Of a stretch of 46,075 bases of DNA, positions 1 through 6,138 are shown piece by piece. Source of the DNA: an uncultured Lachnospiraceae bacterium (GTDB lineage: Bacteria; Bacillota; Clostridia; Lachnospirales; Lachnospiraceae); assembly GCA_910586725.1 (NCBI GenBank), contig CAJUJL010000024.1, positions 1 to 46,075 of the forward strand. Reading direction: 5' to 3'. Position 1 is the first letter of the stretch. The number at the start of each line of letters is the position of its first letter. The notes beneath the pieces are model-generated. The model made no database searches and had not been told where the DNA came from. It saw only the letters and a program-made list of their open reading frames with translations. Made by a program: the position numbers and the translations under genes.

Positions 1-641
1 TTGCAACGGTTACAAAGAAGGGCTGTAACGTAGTGGCGAAGAAGGCGGGAAAAGTCACAATTACAGCTAAGGTTGGCAACAAGAAATTAAAGTGTAAGGT
101 AACGGTTAAGAAAGCGGCTCCGAAGCCGTATCTTACAGCTACAACAAAGACACTTCGGGTAGGCGAAAGTTTTCTGCTTATTCAGGGGCAGTATACAGAT
201 TATGAGAGCACCTTTTCTTATAACGACCACATTGCAACGATTGACGGAGCAGGAAGGGTAGTTGCAACTGGTGTAGGTCAGACAAAGGTTCTTGTAAACA
301 GAGGTCAGGACGCACAGGGTAGATATAGGGATTACATCTGCACAATCAACGTTGTAGCAGGAACGGCTCCGGTTTGCAAACATCAGTGGATGGATACAAG
401 CAAATACAACTCTAAGGGTGTTATGGGTGATGCGGCTTATAGGATTAAGAATTATAGGTCTGAAGCTTATACAGAATGCAACAAATGTCACATCAAGTTT
501 TTAGATGACGCAGAATATGATGAACACGTAGCAAAAACAGAGCACTTTGCAGGTTCTATGACAGCAGGTGGCGGCGTGTATAACAACTATGTAAAGTTTT
601 CTGGGGACGCTTACTGTTCAAAATGTGGTATTTGTAGGTAA
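1..641 (+). CDS. Big_2 (bacterial Ig-like) secreted protein, 5' end outside the window
   Basis: The reading frame is open to the left edge, so the gene begins upstream; the GTG at 33 is internal. The visible part has the end of a Lys-rich Ig-like fold (KKAGKVTITAKV, then KCKVTVKK), typical of secreted Big_2 proteins in gut Clostridia. A middle module follows (VGESFLLI, YESTFSYND). The C-terminal ~90 residues carry paired cysteines and histidines, including C-x2-C-x12-H-x5-H, and end CSKCGICR. The frameshifted copy at 1263-1749 is about three-quarters identical by eye over the first two modules, so the two are tandem paralogues. The signal peptide must lie outside the window. Substrate and partner are unknown. 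Confidence 0.7.
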   Translation, partial: ATVTKKGCNVVAKKAGKVTITAKVGNKKLKCKVTVKKAAPKPYLTATTKTLRVGESFLLIQGQYTDYESTFSYNDHIATIDGAGRVVATGVGQTKVLVNRGQDAQGRYRDYICTINVVAGTAPVCKHQWMDTSKYNSKGVMGDAAYRIKNYRSEAYTECNKCHIKFLDDAEYDEHVAKTEHFAGSMTAGGGVYNNYVKFSGDAYCSKCGICR

Positions 642-677
642 ATGTTCCACGTGAAGGCTTACGGAAATATGTAAAAA

Positions 678-800
678 AATCATACAGTTAAGGGATATTC
701 TCAAAAAGTGCACTTGAAAATATCCCTTTTTTATTATTGGATTTATTTGCATGATATACATACTTTGTTCCTATGCGGTTGCTTGGTTGTCTTTATGAAG
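678..800 (+). repeat. Dispersed intergenic repeat, copy 1 (internally deleted)
   Basis: This copy begins with the same ~55 bases as the copies at 2340 and 4276 (AATCATACAGT, then the GGGATATTCTC dyad). It rejoins the copy-2 end at ACATACTTT and GGTTGTC. The middle part that can form a three-way junction in the other copies is absent. Confidence 0.6.
690..732 (+). terminator. Rho-independent terminator of the Big_2 gene
   Basis: AAGGGATATT pairs with AATATCCCTT and is extended by TCAA/TTGA across one mismatch. A run of six T follows. It lies about 50 bases after the stop codon and coincides with the 5' dyad of the dispersed repeat. Confidence 0.7.
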
Positions 801-822
801 ATTCTATGTTATCTGGTGGCAG

Positions 823-1077
823 TCAGATTTTGTTTTCCAGCAGTTCATCACAAGTGACATGAAGCACCTTTGACAGTATCTTTAATTCAATGTCTGTAAT
901 GAACCGCTGACCGGATTCAATTCTTTGTACGGCGTTTTTATCAATGTCAATTCCTTCCCTTTGCAGTATTTCCGCAAACCGCCTTTGGGAAGTCTTTTCT
1001 GGCAGAGACTGCCTTAATCCCTTTATCCTGATTCCGCAGATATTATTCCGGCCATCTGGACATTTGTTTTTATACAT
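823..1077 (-). CDS. XRE-family helix-turn-helix regulator
   Basis: 84 residues, almost entirely one HTH_3 domain: GLRQSLPEKTSQRRFAEIL (helices 1-2), NAVQRIESGQRFITD (recognition helix and the ESG turn), then LKILSKVLHVTCDELL. This is a stand-alone DNA-binding protein of the phage-repressor fold. The ATG at 1077 is preceded by AGAGG with 7-base spacing. It is divergent from the frameshifted Big_2 gene, and the region between them has short inverted repeats that could be its operators. The regulated gene is unknown; autoregulation is an inference. Confidence 0.8.
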   Translation of the reverse strand: MYKNKCPDGRNNICGIRIKGLRQSLPEKTSQRRFAEILQREGIDIDKNAVQRIESGQRFITDIELKILSKVLHVTCDELLENKI

Positions 1078-1105
1078 ATCTTATCCTCTCTGATTCCTGA
1101 AAATT

Positions 1106-1177
1106 TGACATTTACCGCTTGTCTTAAATGACAGTATAAGATATAATTAGATAATAATTGACATTCACTAAATGTCA
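1106..1177. promoter_or_regulatory. Candidate operators for the XRE regulator
   Basis: Four related half-sites stand between the divergent genes: TGACATTT (1106), AAATGACA (1126), TGACATT (1159) and AATGTCA (1171). The last two form a perfect 7-5-7 inverted repeat (1159-1177). The first two form a wider imperfect one. Binding by the neighbouring regulator is an inference. Confidence 0.45.
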
Positions 1178-1262
1178 GTCTGGAAAATATAAAAATTTTA
1201 CAGAAGGGGGATTTCCATAATCATGGGATTAGTCCTGCGAATATAATGGAGGGATAAAAGCT

Positions 1263-1749
1263 ATGAAGAAGATGTCTGGATTTATGAAAAATATTACTTG
1301 CAATGGTGGTTATGCTGGCGGCGTTTTCTTTTCTGCCGGAAACGGCCGAAGCGGCAACAATCAGGTTAAGCCAGAAGAAAATTACGGCAACGGCGAAGGA
1401 ATGTTTCACGTTTAAGGTCAGCGGGGCGAAGGGCAGGAAGGTGGAATGGTATTCAACCAAGAAATCCGTAGCTACGGTATCCAAGAAAGGCGTAGTTGTT
1501 GCAAAGAAAAAGGGTACGGCAACAATCAAAGCTAAGGTCGACAGTAAGACGGTTAAATGTAAGGTAACGGTTAAAAAGAATGCTTCCCAGCCATGGCTGA
1601 CAACAAAAACAAAGACATTGCATGTAGGTGAGAGCTTCCTTTTAATCGAGGGCTGGTTTACAGATTACGAGTCAACGTTCTCATTCAACGACCGCATTGC
1701 AACGGTAGACGAAGCCGGAAGGGTAGTTGCTAAGGGCGTAGGCATTTGA
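1263..1749 (+). pseudogene. Frameshifted and truncated Big_2 secreted protein
   Basis: A good start (GGAGGG, then ATG at 1263) opens MKKMSGFMK. The hydrophobic signal-peptide core (LLAMVVMLAAFSFLPETAEA) lies in another frame, which takes over near 1287. Removing one A from the AAAAA run at 1287-1291 restores one frame from start to Big_2 domain, so this is a single-base insertion in a homopolymer. The Big_2 domain (SVATVSKKGVVVAKKKGTAT) and the next module follow. The frame then ends at GVGI where the paralogue at 1-641 continues with GVGQTKVLVN; the Cys-rich tail is missing. Translation from the internal ATG at 1303 would still give a short, signal-like N terminus, so residual expression cannot be excluded. 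Confidence 0.7.
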
Positions 1750-1858
1750 AAGGAGGGAGAATTTTTATAAGTATGTTTTATGCACCATAACATTACGATG
1801 ATTTTGCCACGCATATTTTCTTACAAAATACTATTACATAAAAAACAATGGAGGAGAA

Positions 1859-2281
1859 ATGAAAATGAACAAAGCGTTAAAAATAACAGATAATAATGAA
1901 TATGAACTTTCAGCAAAGGATATAGCGGCTATACATTATGGTTATTGTTTAACTTACGGAAAAGTTGCGTATACTACGGGAATTGCTTTTGACAATACCA
2001 AAAATTTAGAACATATCCTTTTGGTGGTAGGAGACGAAAAGCCTGTATTCTATTGGTGTCATGTAGAAAAATTTTATTCTTATGGGAGCGGTCCAAAAGG
2101 CATAGAAAAATCTATGGATGAGTATTCACCGGAAATATATAAGGAACAGCCTAATACTACATGGATATTGTTTGATAAGATGGAGCATCTTCCGCAGGAT
2201 TTTACAGATGTCCTGTACAACAAGCCTGATTTGCTCCGTGAATTAATAGAGACTCCGAGATACAACCAAAAAGAAATATAA
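1859..2281 (+). CDS. Hypothetical 140-residue cytoplasmic protein
   Basis: I do not recognise the family. The product is acidic and soluble, with no signal peptide or membrane segment. It has one Cys-containing stretch (HYGYCLTYGKVAYTTG) and a Trp/Phe-rich middle (PVFYWCHVEKFYSYG). GGAGGAG at 1850-1856 is too close to the ATG at 1859 and better placed for the in-frame ATG at 1865, so the true start may be two codons later. The gene stands alone between the frameshifted Big_2 copy and repeat copy 2, in an AT-rich accessory stretch. Confidence 0.6.
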   Translation: MKMNKALKITDNNEYELSAKDIAAIHYGYCLTYGKVAYTTGIAFDNTKNLEHILLVVGDEKPVFYWCHVEKFYSYGSGPKGIEKSMDEYSPEIYKEQPNTTWILFDKMEHLPQDFTDVLYNKPDLLRELIETPRYNQKEI

Positions 2282-2339
2282 AAATATCTGATAAATTGCT
2301 TTTGGAATATAAATTGGTGTTTTACTAAAGAAAACAAAG

Positions 2340-2512
2340 AATCATACAGTCAAGGGATATTCTCAAATAATACATTTGAAAATATCCCTTTATCTATTAT
2401 CGGATTTACTGGGATAATTTACACTGTATGTAAATCCCTAATTGCTGCGCAATTACCTGTCGGCAGGGGGGATTGACATACTTTTTCTTTTTGTTCGCAT
2501 AGTTGTCCTTAT
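2340..2512 (+). repeat. Dispersed intergenic repeat, copy 2 (complete; three-way junction)
   Basis: The 5' dyad is AAGGGATATTCTCAAA (2352-2367) against TTTGAAAATATCCCTT (2375-2390), with one mismatch. A second fold follows. The outer stem is 2426-2438 with 2469-2481, 12 of 13 paired. It encloses two adjoining hairpins: TAATTGC-TGC-GCAATTA (2439-2455) and CCTG-TCGG-CAGG (2456-2467). The copy lies between the 3' ends of two convergent genes. Confidence 0.65.
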
Positions 2513-2526
2513 AATAATTATACTGA

Positions 2527-3333
2527 TTATGCTAACTGCATGGATTGGTTTTCTAATTCCTTAACTGTATCAAGAGATAACTCCGTAGCTTCTGCAATTT
2601 CTTCTAAAGACATCTTGCCTAATTTTATTAAATGAATCGCCGTCTTTTTTGCTTTATTCTGTACTGCTTCATTCCTCATATCTTCCATAATTTTACACAT
2701 GGCAGCAACTCCTTTCTCGTCTTGCTTAAAATACCTTGCTTTTGCAGCAAGCAATTCATAGTTCATATCTTCGGGATTCGTGCATGAAAAATCGTGCATT
2801 AGCTTACCGATTTCATCGTTGCCCCTATATTTCCCATTAACATATAGAATATGCGAACCGTCACCAAACAATACCTTATTTTCACCAATCGTGATATATC
2901 TTTCAACGGGATATATCGGCTGGTTTCCTTTCATCACATCATTTTCTGTGATAAAAATAACATAGCTGTCGGGAATGTCTTCCGTATCATCTCCGGTCTT
3001 TAAGATATGCGCGTCCAGCAGACTGCTGTTATGCCTTGCTCTTTTTGCGCCTGCTCCTGTATCTTTCCTTTGGATTTCTACATCAAATTCCTTATCGGCG
3101 CTGTCAATCGCATGAACATCTAAAATAGCAGAACGTCCCTGCAAATTCTTCATCGGCTCTTGTGTCCTGACCGATTTAATTTTTATATCCTTGCGCCCTA
3201 AAACGATTCGAAGTATCAGCTCCACGCCCTCTAAATTATCTGCAAGGCAGACAGACATAAAATCATCGTCCATATATCGGAGTGATTTCAGACGCTCTAA
3301 GTCCTGCCTGTGTGTCTGCTCCGTTGTATTCAA
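2527..3333 (-). CDS. PD-(D/E)XK nuclease family transposase-like protein (Rpn type)
   Basis: The product matches the Rpn/PDDEXK_2 family throughout: MDDDFMSVCLADN, the nuclease core LDVHAIDSADKEFDVEIQRKD (Asp, then E-x-Q), YVIFITENDVMKG, HILYVNGKYRG and KLMHDFSCTNPEDM, then a coiled tail with an HTH-like end (MSLEEIAEATELSLDTVKEL). Family members are recombination-promoting nucleases, often present in many near-identical copies. Length is normal and no break is visible. A GTG at 3342 would lengthen the protein by three codons, but AAGGTG is correctly spaced for the TTG at 3333. It stands alone, with a strong promoter and a structured leader upstream. Confidence 0.8.
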   Translation of the reverse strand: MNTTEQTHRQDLERLKSLRYMDDDFMSVCLADNLEGVELILRIVLGRKDIKIKSVRTQEPMKNLQGRSAILDVHAIDSADKEFDVEIQRKDTGAGAKRARHNSSLLDAHILKTGDDTEDIPDSYVIFITENDVMKGNQPIYPVERYITIGENKVLFGDGSHILYVNGKYRGNDEIGKLMHDFSCTNPEDMNYELLAAKARYFKQDEKGVAAMCKIMEDMRNEAVQNKAKKTAIHLIKLGKMSLEEIAEATELSLDTVKELENQSMQLA

Positions 3334-3357
3334 AACTATCACCTTCTTACGTTGCTT

Positions 3358-3449
3358 TTTTATCGGTCAACCCTTGTACTCATATGGTATAGTATGGGCG
3401 GTTGTTCTTTTTATGCTAATATTATAATATGGGTTATTGTCTTATTCAA
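3358..3449 (-). promoter_or_regulatory. Promoter and structured leader of the Rpn-type gene
   Basis: On the minus strand TTGAAT (3449-3444), a 17-base spacer and TATAAT (3426-3421) form a near-consensus promoter. The leader contains GAACAACCGCCC ... GGGTTGACCG, which can close a hairpin (CAACC/GGTTG). The same promoter pattern and the same two leader blocks recur on the plus strand at 4442-4515, in front of a small RNA. Confidence 0.55.
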
Positions 3450-3556
3450 GAGAAAAATAATCTCCTGCAGTTGGGGGAATTTTGATTAAAAATTGAATAA
3501 ATTATCAGAATGAAGAGTGTCCGAATCTCCTTTTTATCGTATTTTCAGAGCCAAAA

Positions 3557-3590
3557 GCAGTCGGGTTCGAGCCCCGTCTATCGCTCTTCA
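3557..3590 (+). other. tRNA 3'-end-like remnant (possible attachment-site scar)
   Basis: GTCGGGTTCGAGCCCCGTC has the T-arm pattern of a tRNA (GGG-TTCGAGC-CCC) followed by a seven-base acceptor-like strand, but no D-arm or anticodon arm precedes it and there is no matching 5' acceptor strand. Integrative elements often leave a tRNA 3' segment of this kind. The next feature is a strong terminator, as expected after a tRNA. Confidence 0.4.
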
Positions 3591-3598
3591 GGTGAGAA

Positions 3599-3640
3599 CC
3601 GCAACCCCTTGATTTTAGAGGGCTTGCGGATTTCTTTTTT
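3599..3640 (+). terminator. Rho-independent terminator after the tRNA-like scar
   Basis: CCGCAA (3599-3604) pairs with TTGCGG (3624-3629), with CCCT/AGGG pairing inside. The tail ATTTCTTTTTTTC follows. Confidence 0.6.
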
Positions 3641-3910
3641 TCTCTGAATTTAGGTGTTCTGATTAAAGAATAAAACTAGATAAGGATAAAAATCAAGTAT
3701 GTGTTTAACACGATATGGTTGGGATTATATATGCTGATCTTCTCACAACCGACAGGTTCATTTATTTTCTTTCTCGGAAAGTAAAGACACGACATAGGAT
3801 GCGCAGAAAAATTGTCTTGTGATAGTGTCCACAAAAATAGCGAGCATCGGATTGTATCAGCTACAATCCCGTCTTTCAATATATTTCTGATAAATAATAT
3901 AAAGAGCCAT

Positions 3911-3939
3911 TTGAAAATCAAGCAGCTCTCATGTATAAT
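3911..3939 (+). promoter_or_regulatory. Promoter of a small antisense RNA
   Basis: TTGAAA (3911-3916), exactly 17 bases, then TATAAT (3934-3939). No credible protein gene follows. The transcript would run towards the 3' end of the toxin gene encoded on the other strand. Confidence 0.6.
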
Positions 3940-3945
3940 TTACTT

Positions 3946-4043
3946 AGAAGTGATCGGAATGGAATCTCCGATTGCCCTCAGTAAAAATGATTATAAGAAA
4001 TAAGCATCCAAACTTGGGCGGTAGGGATGCTTATTTCTTTTTA
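3946..4043 (+). ncRNA. Putative RatA-like antitoxin RNA of a type I toxin locus
   Basis: The transcript is predicted from the promoter just upstream to a perfect 14-bp terminator stem (3996-4009 with 4025-4038, then TTTT). It also contains a small hairpin (ATCGGA/TCCGAT). It converges on the holin-like toxin gene and overlaps its last codons and shared terminator, the arrangement known for txpA/ratA. Start point and function are inferred. Confidence 0.55.
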
Positions 4044-4111
4044 TGATTGTCTATGTAAGAGAGAGCTGCAAACAATACAAGCAATAATGTAAGAACTTCC
4101 ATTATACTCAT
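4031..4111 (-). CDS. Putative holin-like type I toxin (Hol_Tox family), 26 residues
   Basis: The peptide is MSIMEVLTLLLVLFAALSYI followed by DNHKKK. This is one hydrophobic membrane helix with a short, Lys-rich tail, the signature of the Hol_Tox family; such peptides insert in the membrane when their antisense RNA is lost. The start at 4111 has GAGGG upstream. That Shine-Dalgarno can pair with CCCTC further 5', so translation of the nascent message is probably restrained. A -10 TATAAT lies at 4197-4192 on the minus strand. The stop codon is embedded in the bidirectional 14-bp terminator stem shared with the convergent antisense RNA. Apparently intact; function is known only from the family. 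Confidence 0.75.
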   Translation of the reverse strand: MSIMEVLTLLLVLFAALSYIDNHKKK

Positions 4112-4120
4112 AGGGCATCA

Positions 4121-4143
4121 CCCTCTTTCGTTAGACTAGAGGG
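4121..4143 (-). promoter_or_regulatory. Hairpin sequestering the toxin Shine-Dalgarno
   Basis: On the minus strand AGAGGG at the ribosome binding site (4126-4121) can pair with CCCTCT (4143-4138). The heptamer GGGCATC is repeated at 4113 and 4141. Such masking is typical of type I toxin mRNAs. Confidence 0.45.
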
Positions 4144-4275
4144 CATCCATCGGAAAATCACATCCTACTTTCTTTTCAATTACACGAGTTCATTATAACA
4201 TATGGAAAGCCGATACTCTATATATAGGTCAAAAAATTTATCCTTATCTGGTATCAATCAAAGTTTAGAAAGCAA

Positions 4276-4425
4276 AAAATTATACAAACATGGGATATTC
4301 TCAAAAAGTGCATTTGAAAATATCCCTTTATCTATGGTTGAATTTTCTGGCATGATTGTGCTGTATGTAAATCCCCACTTGCTTCGCAAGCTCCTGTCGG
4401 TAAAAGGATTGATATACTTTTTTCA
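4276..4425 (+). repeat. Dispersed intergenic repeat, copy 3
   Basis: The same 5' dyad as copies 1 and 2 is present (GGGATATTCTC ... AAAATATCCC). The second fold follows: outer stem 4363-4374 with 4406-4417, and inner hairpin CTTGC-TTC-GCAAG (4378-4390). One inner pair is A-T in copy 2 and C-G here, a compensatory change. The second inner hairpin is weaker in this copy. Confidence 0.6.
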
Positions 4426-4441
4426 GAGATTTATTTTTCGA

Positions 4442-4470
4442 TTGAATAAAACGCCTTGCCATGTTATAGT
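4442..4470 (+). promoter_or_regulatory. Promoter of a second small antisense RNA
   Basis: TTGAAT (4442-4447), 17 bases, TATAGT (4465-4470). Its architecture and downstream sequence match the promoter and leader of the Rpn-type gene at 3449. Confidence 0.5.
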
Positions 4471-4476
4471 TATAAA

Positions 4477-4572
4477 TACAAAAGGAACAACCGCCCACAA
4501 GGTGGGTTGACCGGTTTAAGAGATAGCAATGCCACCCATTACCGCTCAAAGTATCAGGGTGGCTTTTGCTAT
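4477..4572 (+). ncRNA. Putative antitoxin-like small RNA
   Basis: Two hairpins are visible: CCCACaagGTGGG (4489-4508) and the terminator-like GCCACCC/GGGTGGC with TTTTGCT (about 4528-4570). No protein frame is convincing. The RNA would run convergently into the short, hydrophobic frame at 4579-4648, the layout of a type I toxin locus. The transcript ends are estimates. Confidence 0.4.
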
Positions 4573-4578
4573 GTATAG

Positions 4579-4648
4579 CTACTTACAAAACGTAAACACG
4601 AATGCAAGCAATGCCAAAAGGAAAAGACCAAAGGTGAATTGCTTCCAT
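4579..4648 (-). pseudogene. Degenerate type I toxin-like peptide gene (frameshifted)
   Basis: One minus-strand frame reads WKQFTFGLFLLALLAFVFTF before its stop at 4579, a clear single membrane helix like the holin-like toxin nearby, but it has no start codon. The only ATG (4648) is in another frame and gives 21 residues without a helix. A one-base loss after the ATG would explain this. It lies at the end of a convergent small RNA with terminator, supporting a decayed toxin. Too short to be certain. Confidence 0.35.
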
Positions 4649-4717
4649 AGACTTTAGAAGTCAGGATTTGGTCCCATCTGCTACTCTTAACCAAAAGAAC
4701 GAATGGAGGGTGCGAAA

Positions 4718-5521
4718 TTGGCTTATATAGAAGAATACTGGCTGGAAAAAGAAAAAATGGCGGAACAGGCCAGAAGGCATACAGAAAAGATGGAACGGAT
4801 GTATTCCGAAAAGATAAAAGAATCCGTGAAAAGCGCCGTAATTTATGATGTGGATTTTCTAAGCAATCACACATACTCCGGCGCTGCTCAAATAGCTTTG
4901 GAAGCGACAGACAGTGTTTCTGCCGTTATGCGTCATGCAAACGAATGTAAAAAACGCATGGCTGTCTTAAATTTTTCCTCTTATAAAAACCCGGGCGGAA
5001 TGTTTTTAAACGGGGTAAAAGCACAGGAAGAAAGTTTGTGTCACAATTCTTATTTGTACAATGTTTTATCAGAGTTTTTAACGGAATTTTACTATTGGAA
5101 CAGGAAACACCCAAGCAGGGCATTGTATCGAAACAGAGGATTATATTCTCCGGACATCCTGTTTGAAAAAGATGGTTCTTGTGTTTTTTGCGACGTTATC
5201 ACCTGTGCGGCTCCAAATAAATCTGCGGCCCGGCAGTATAAAAATGTTTCGGATGAAGAAAATTCGCAAGCCCTTCGATCCAGAATCCGGTTTGTGCTGG
5301 ATATAGCGAAAGAAAATCAGGTAGATATTCTGATTCTGGGAGCCTATGGGTGCGGGGTATTTGGACAGGATGCAAAAGAGGTGGCCGGTATTTTCAGAGA
5401 ATACCTTTTATCCTCTCATCAATGTTTCGATCATGTGATTTTTGCAATTCCAAAAGGAGGCAATAAAAATTTCGAAGCATTTGCCAGGGTGTTTGATTGG
5501 AAAACGATGGAAAATCAGTGA
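4718..5521 (+). CDS. Microbial PARG-type macrodomain protein (TIGR02452/DUF2263 family)
   Basis: 267 residues. The N-terminal part is helical and charged (the DUF2263-like cap). The macrodomain then begins around residue 75, with NFSSYKNPGG and AQEESLCHNSYLYN at residues 84-115. This is the G-G-G-x6-8-Q-E-E signature of bacterial poly(ADP-ribose) glycohydrolases, which remove ADP-ribose from proteins. DVITCAAPNK and ILGAYGCGVFGQD complete the fold. The third glycine of the signature is Met here. GGAGGG sits inside the ORF start, 7 bases before the TTG at 4718, so that TTG is preferred over the ATG at 4703. No ADP-ribosyltransferase gene is adjacent. Confidence 0.75.
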   Translation: MAYIEEYWLEKEKMAEQARRHTEKMERMYSEKIKESVKSAVIYDVDFLSNHTYSGAAQIALEATDSVSAVMRHANECKKRMAVLNFSSYKNPGGMFLNGVKAQEESLCHNSYLYNVLSEFLTEFYYWNRKHPSRALYRNRGLYSPDILFEKDGSCVFCDVITCAAPNKSAARQYKNVSDEENSQALRSRIRFVLDIAKENQVDILILGAYGCGVFGQDAKEVAGIFREYLLSSHQCFDHVIFAIPKGGNKNFEAFARVFDWKTMENQ

Positions 5522-5546
5522 TTGCTTTTCATAAATTGACGCAAAC

Positions 5547-5584
5547 AGAAGCGGCATCTATATTTTATATAGGATGCCGCTTCT
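5547..5584 (+). terminator. Hairpin downstream of the macrodomain gene
   Basis: AGAAGCGGCATC pairs perfectly with GATGCCGCTTCT across a 14-base AT loop. There is no T tract after it, so termination is likely but not certain. Confidence 0.5.
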
Positions 5585-5954
5585 AAACTATGCTGTCCAT
5601 TGGATCTTACCTCCTGTATGTATTTCCATTACCAAATCCGATAAGCTGGTATGTGATTGCTTCCCGAATCTGTTGTCTGGAACAGCTGCCCTTTGGAAAG
5701 GATTTTTTGAGGTATTACATTACGTTTTCGGTGGTCCGTACCTCCTTTTCTTAAAATGGTGTCTTGCTATTTGATAAATTTATTTTATCGAAATCTAATT
5801 GGTTTGTCAATGGTTTTTTGAAAATAATTGATAAGAATTAATTATAACTGAAAACATACTTATAATGAGCGAAAATTCAGATAATAAAAACTATTTTATT
5901 TCCGAAAGAAACCAAAGCAGCGTGTACAGGCCCTGTTTATAATATAGATAGAAG

Positions 5955-5988
5955 AAAAAACTCCCATCCAAAAAGAGGGAGTTTTTTT
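5955..5988 (+). terminator. Rho-independent terminator without an assigned gene
   Basis: AAAAAACTCCC pairs with GGGAGTTTTTT, followed by T and AA. No coding gene ends upstream within 400 bases, so it may end a small RNA or be left from a lost gene. Confidence 0.55.
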
Positions 5989-6138
5989 AATGGCCTCTGT
6001 TATTATTTTCTGCGCGTTCTGGAGGGGTAAAATTATTGCTTGACTTTTCTGGGGGGTATAATTTGTTTGCTGATTTCCTGCTAAAAGCGCGTGAAAGGAA
6101 ATGCGGCAAAGAATATGATTTTAGGAGGAGAAAGAGTC

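Larger units (their letters stand above)
5522..6138. other. Long intergenic stretch, no credible gene
   Basis: It contains a 12-bp hairpin after the macrodomain gene, an AT-rich stretch with a TATAAT at about 5860, and an orphan terminator at 5955-5988. The frames present lack ribosome binding sites and family features. Two G-rich motifs (GGAGGGG at about 6020, GGGGGG at about 6050) precede the next gene. Confidence 0.4.

Noticed and set aside
3676..3921. 81-residue minus-strand frame
   Set aside because: No start site support and no recognisable domain; probably decayed sequence.
3812..4003. 63-residue plus-strand frame
   Set aside because: No ribosome binding site and AT-rich composition; the segment is better explained by a promoter, a small antisense RNA and a terminator.
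4202..4510. 102-residue plus-strand frame
   Set aside because: It runs through repeat copy 3 and the promoter of the second small RNA, with no ribosome binding site.
5574..5774. 66-residue hydrophobic frame
   Set aside because: Begins inside a hairpin, lacks a ribosome binding site and resembles no family.
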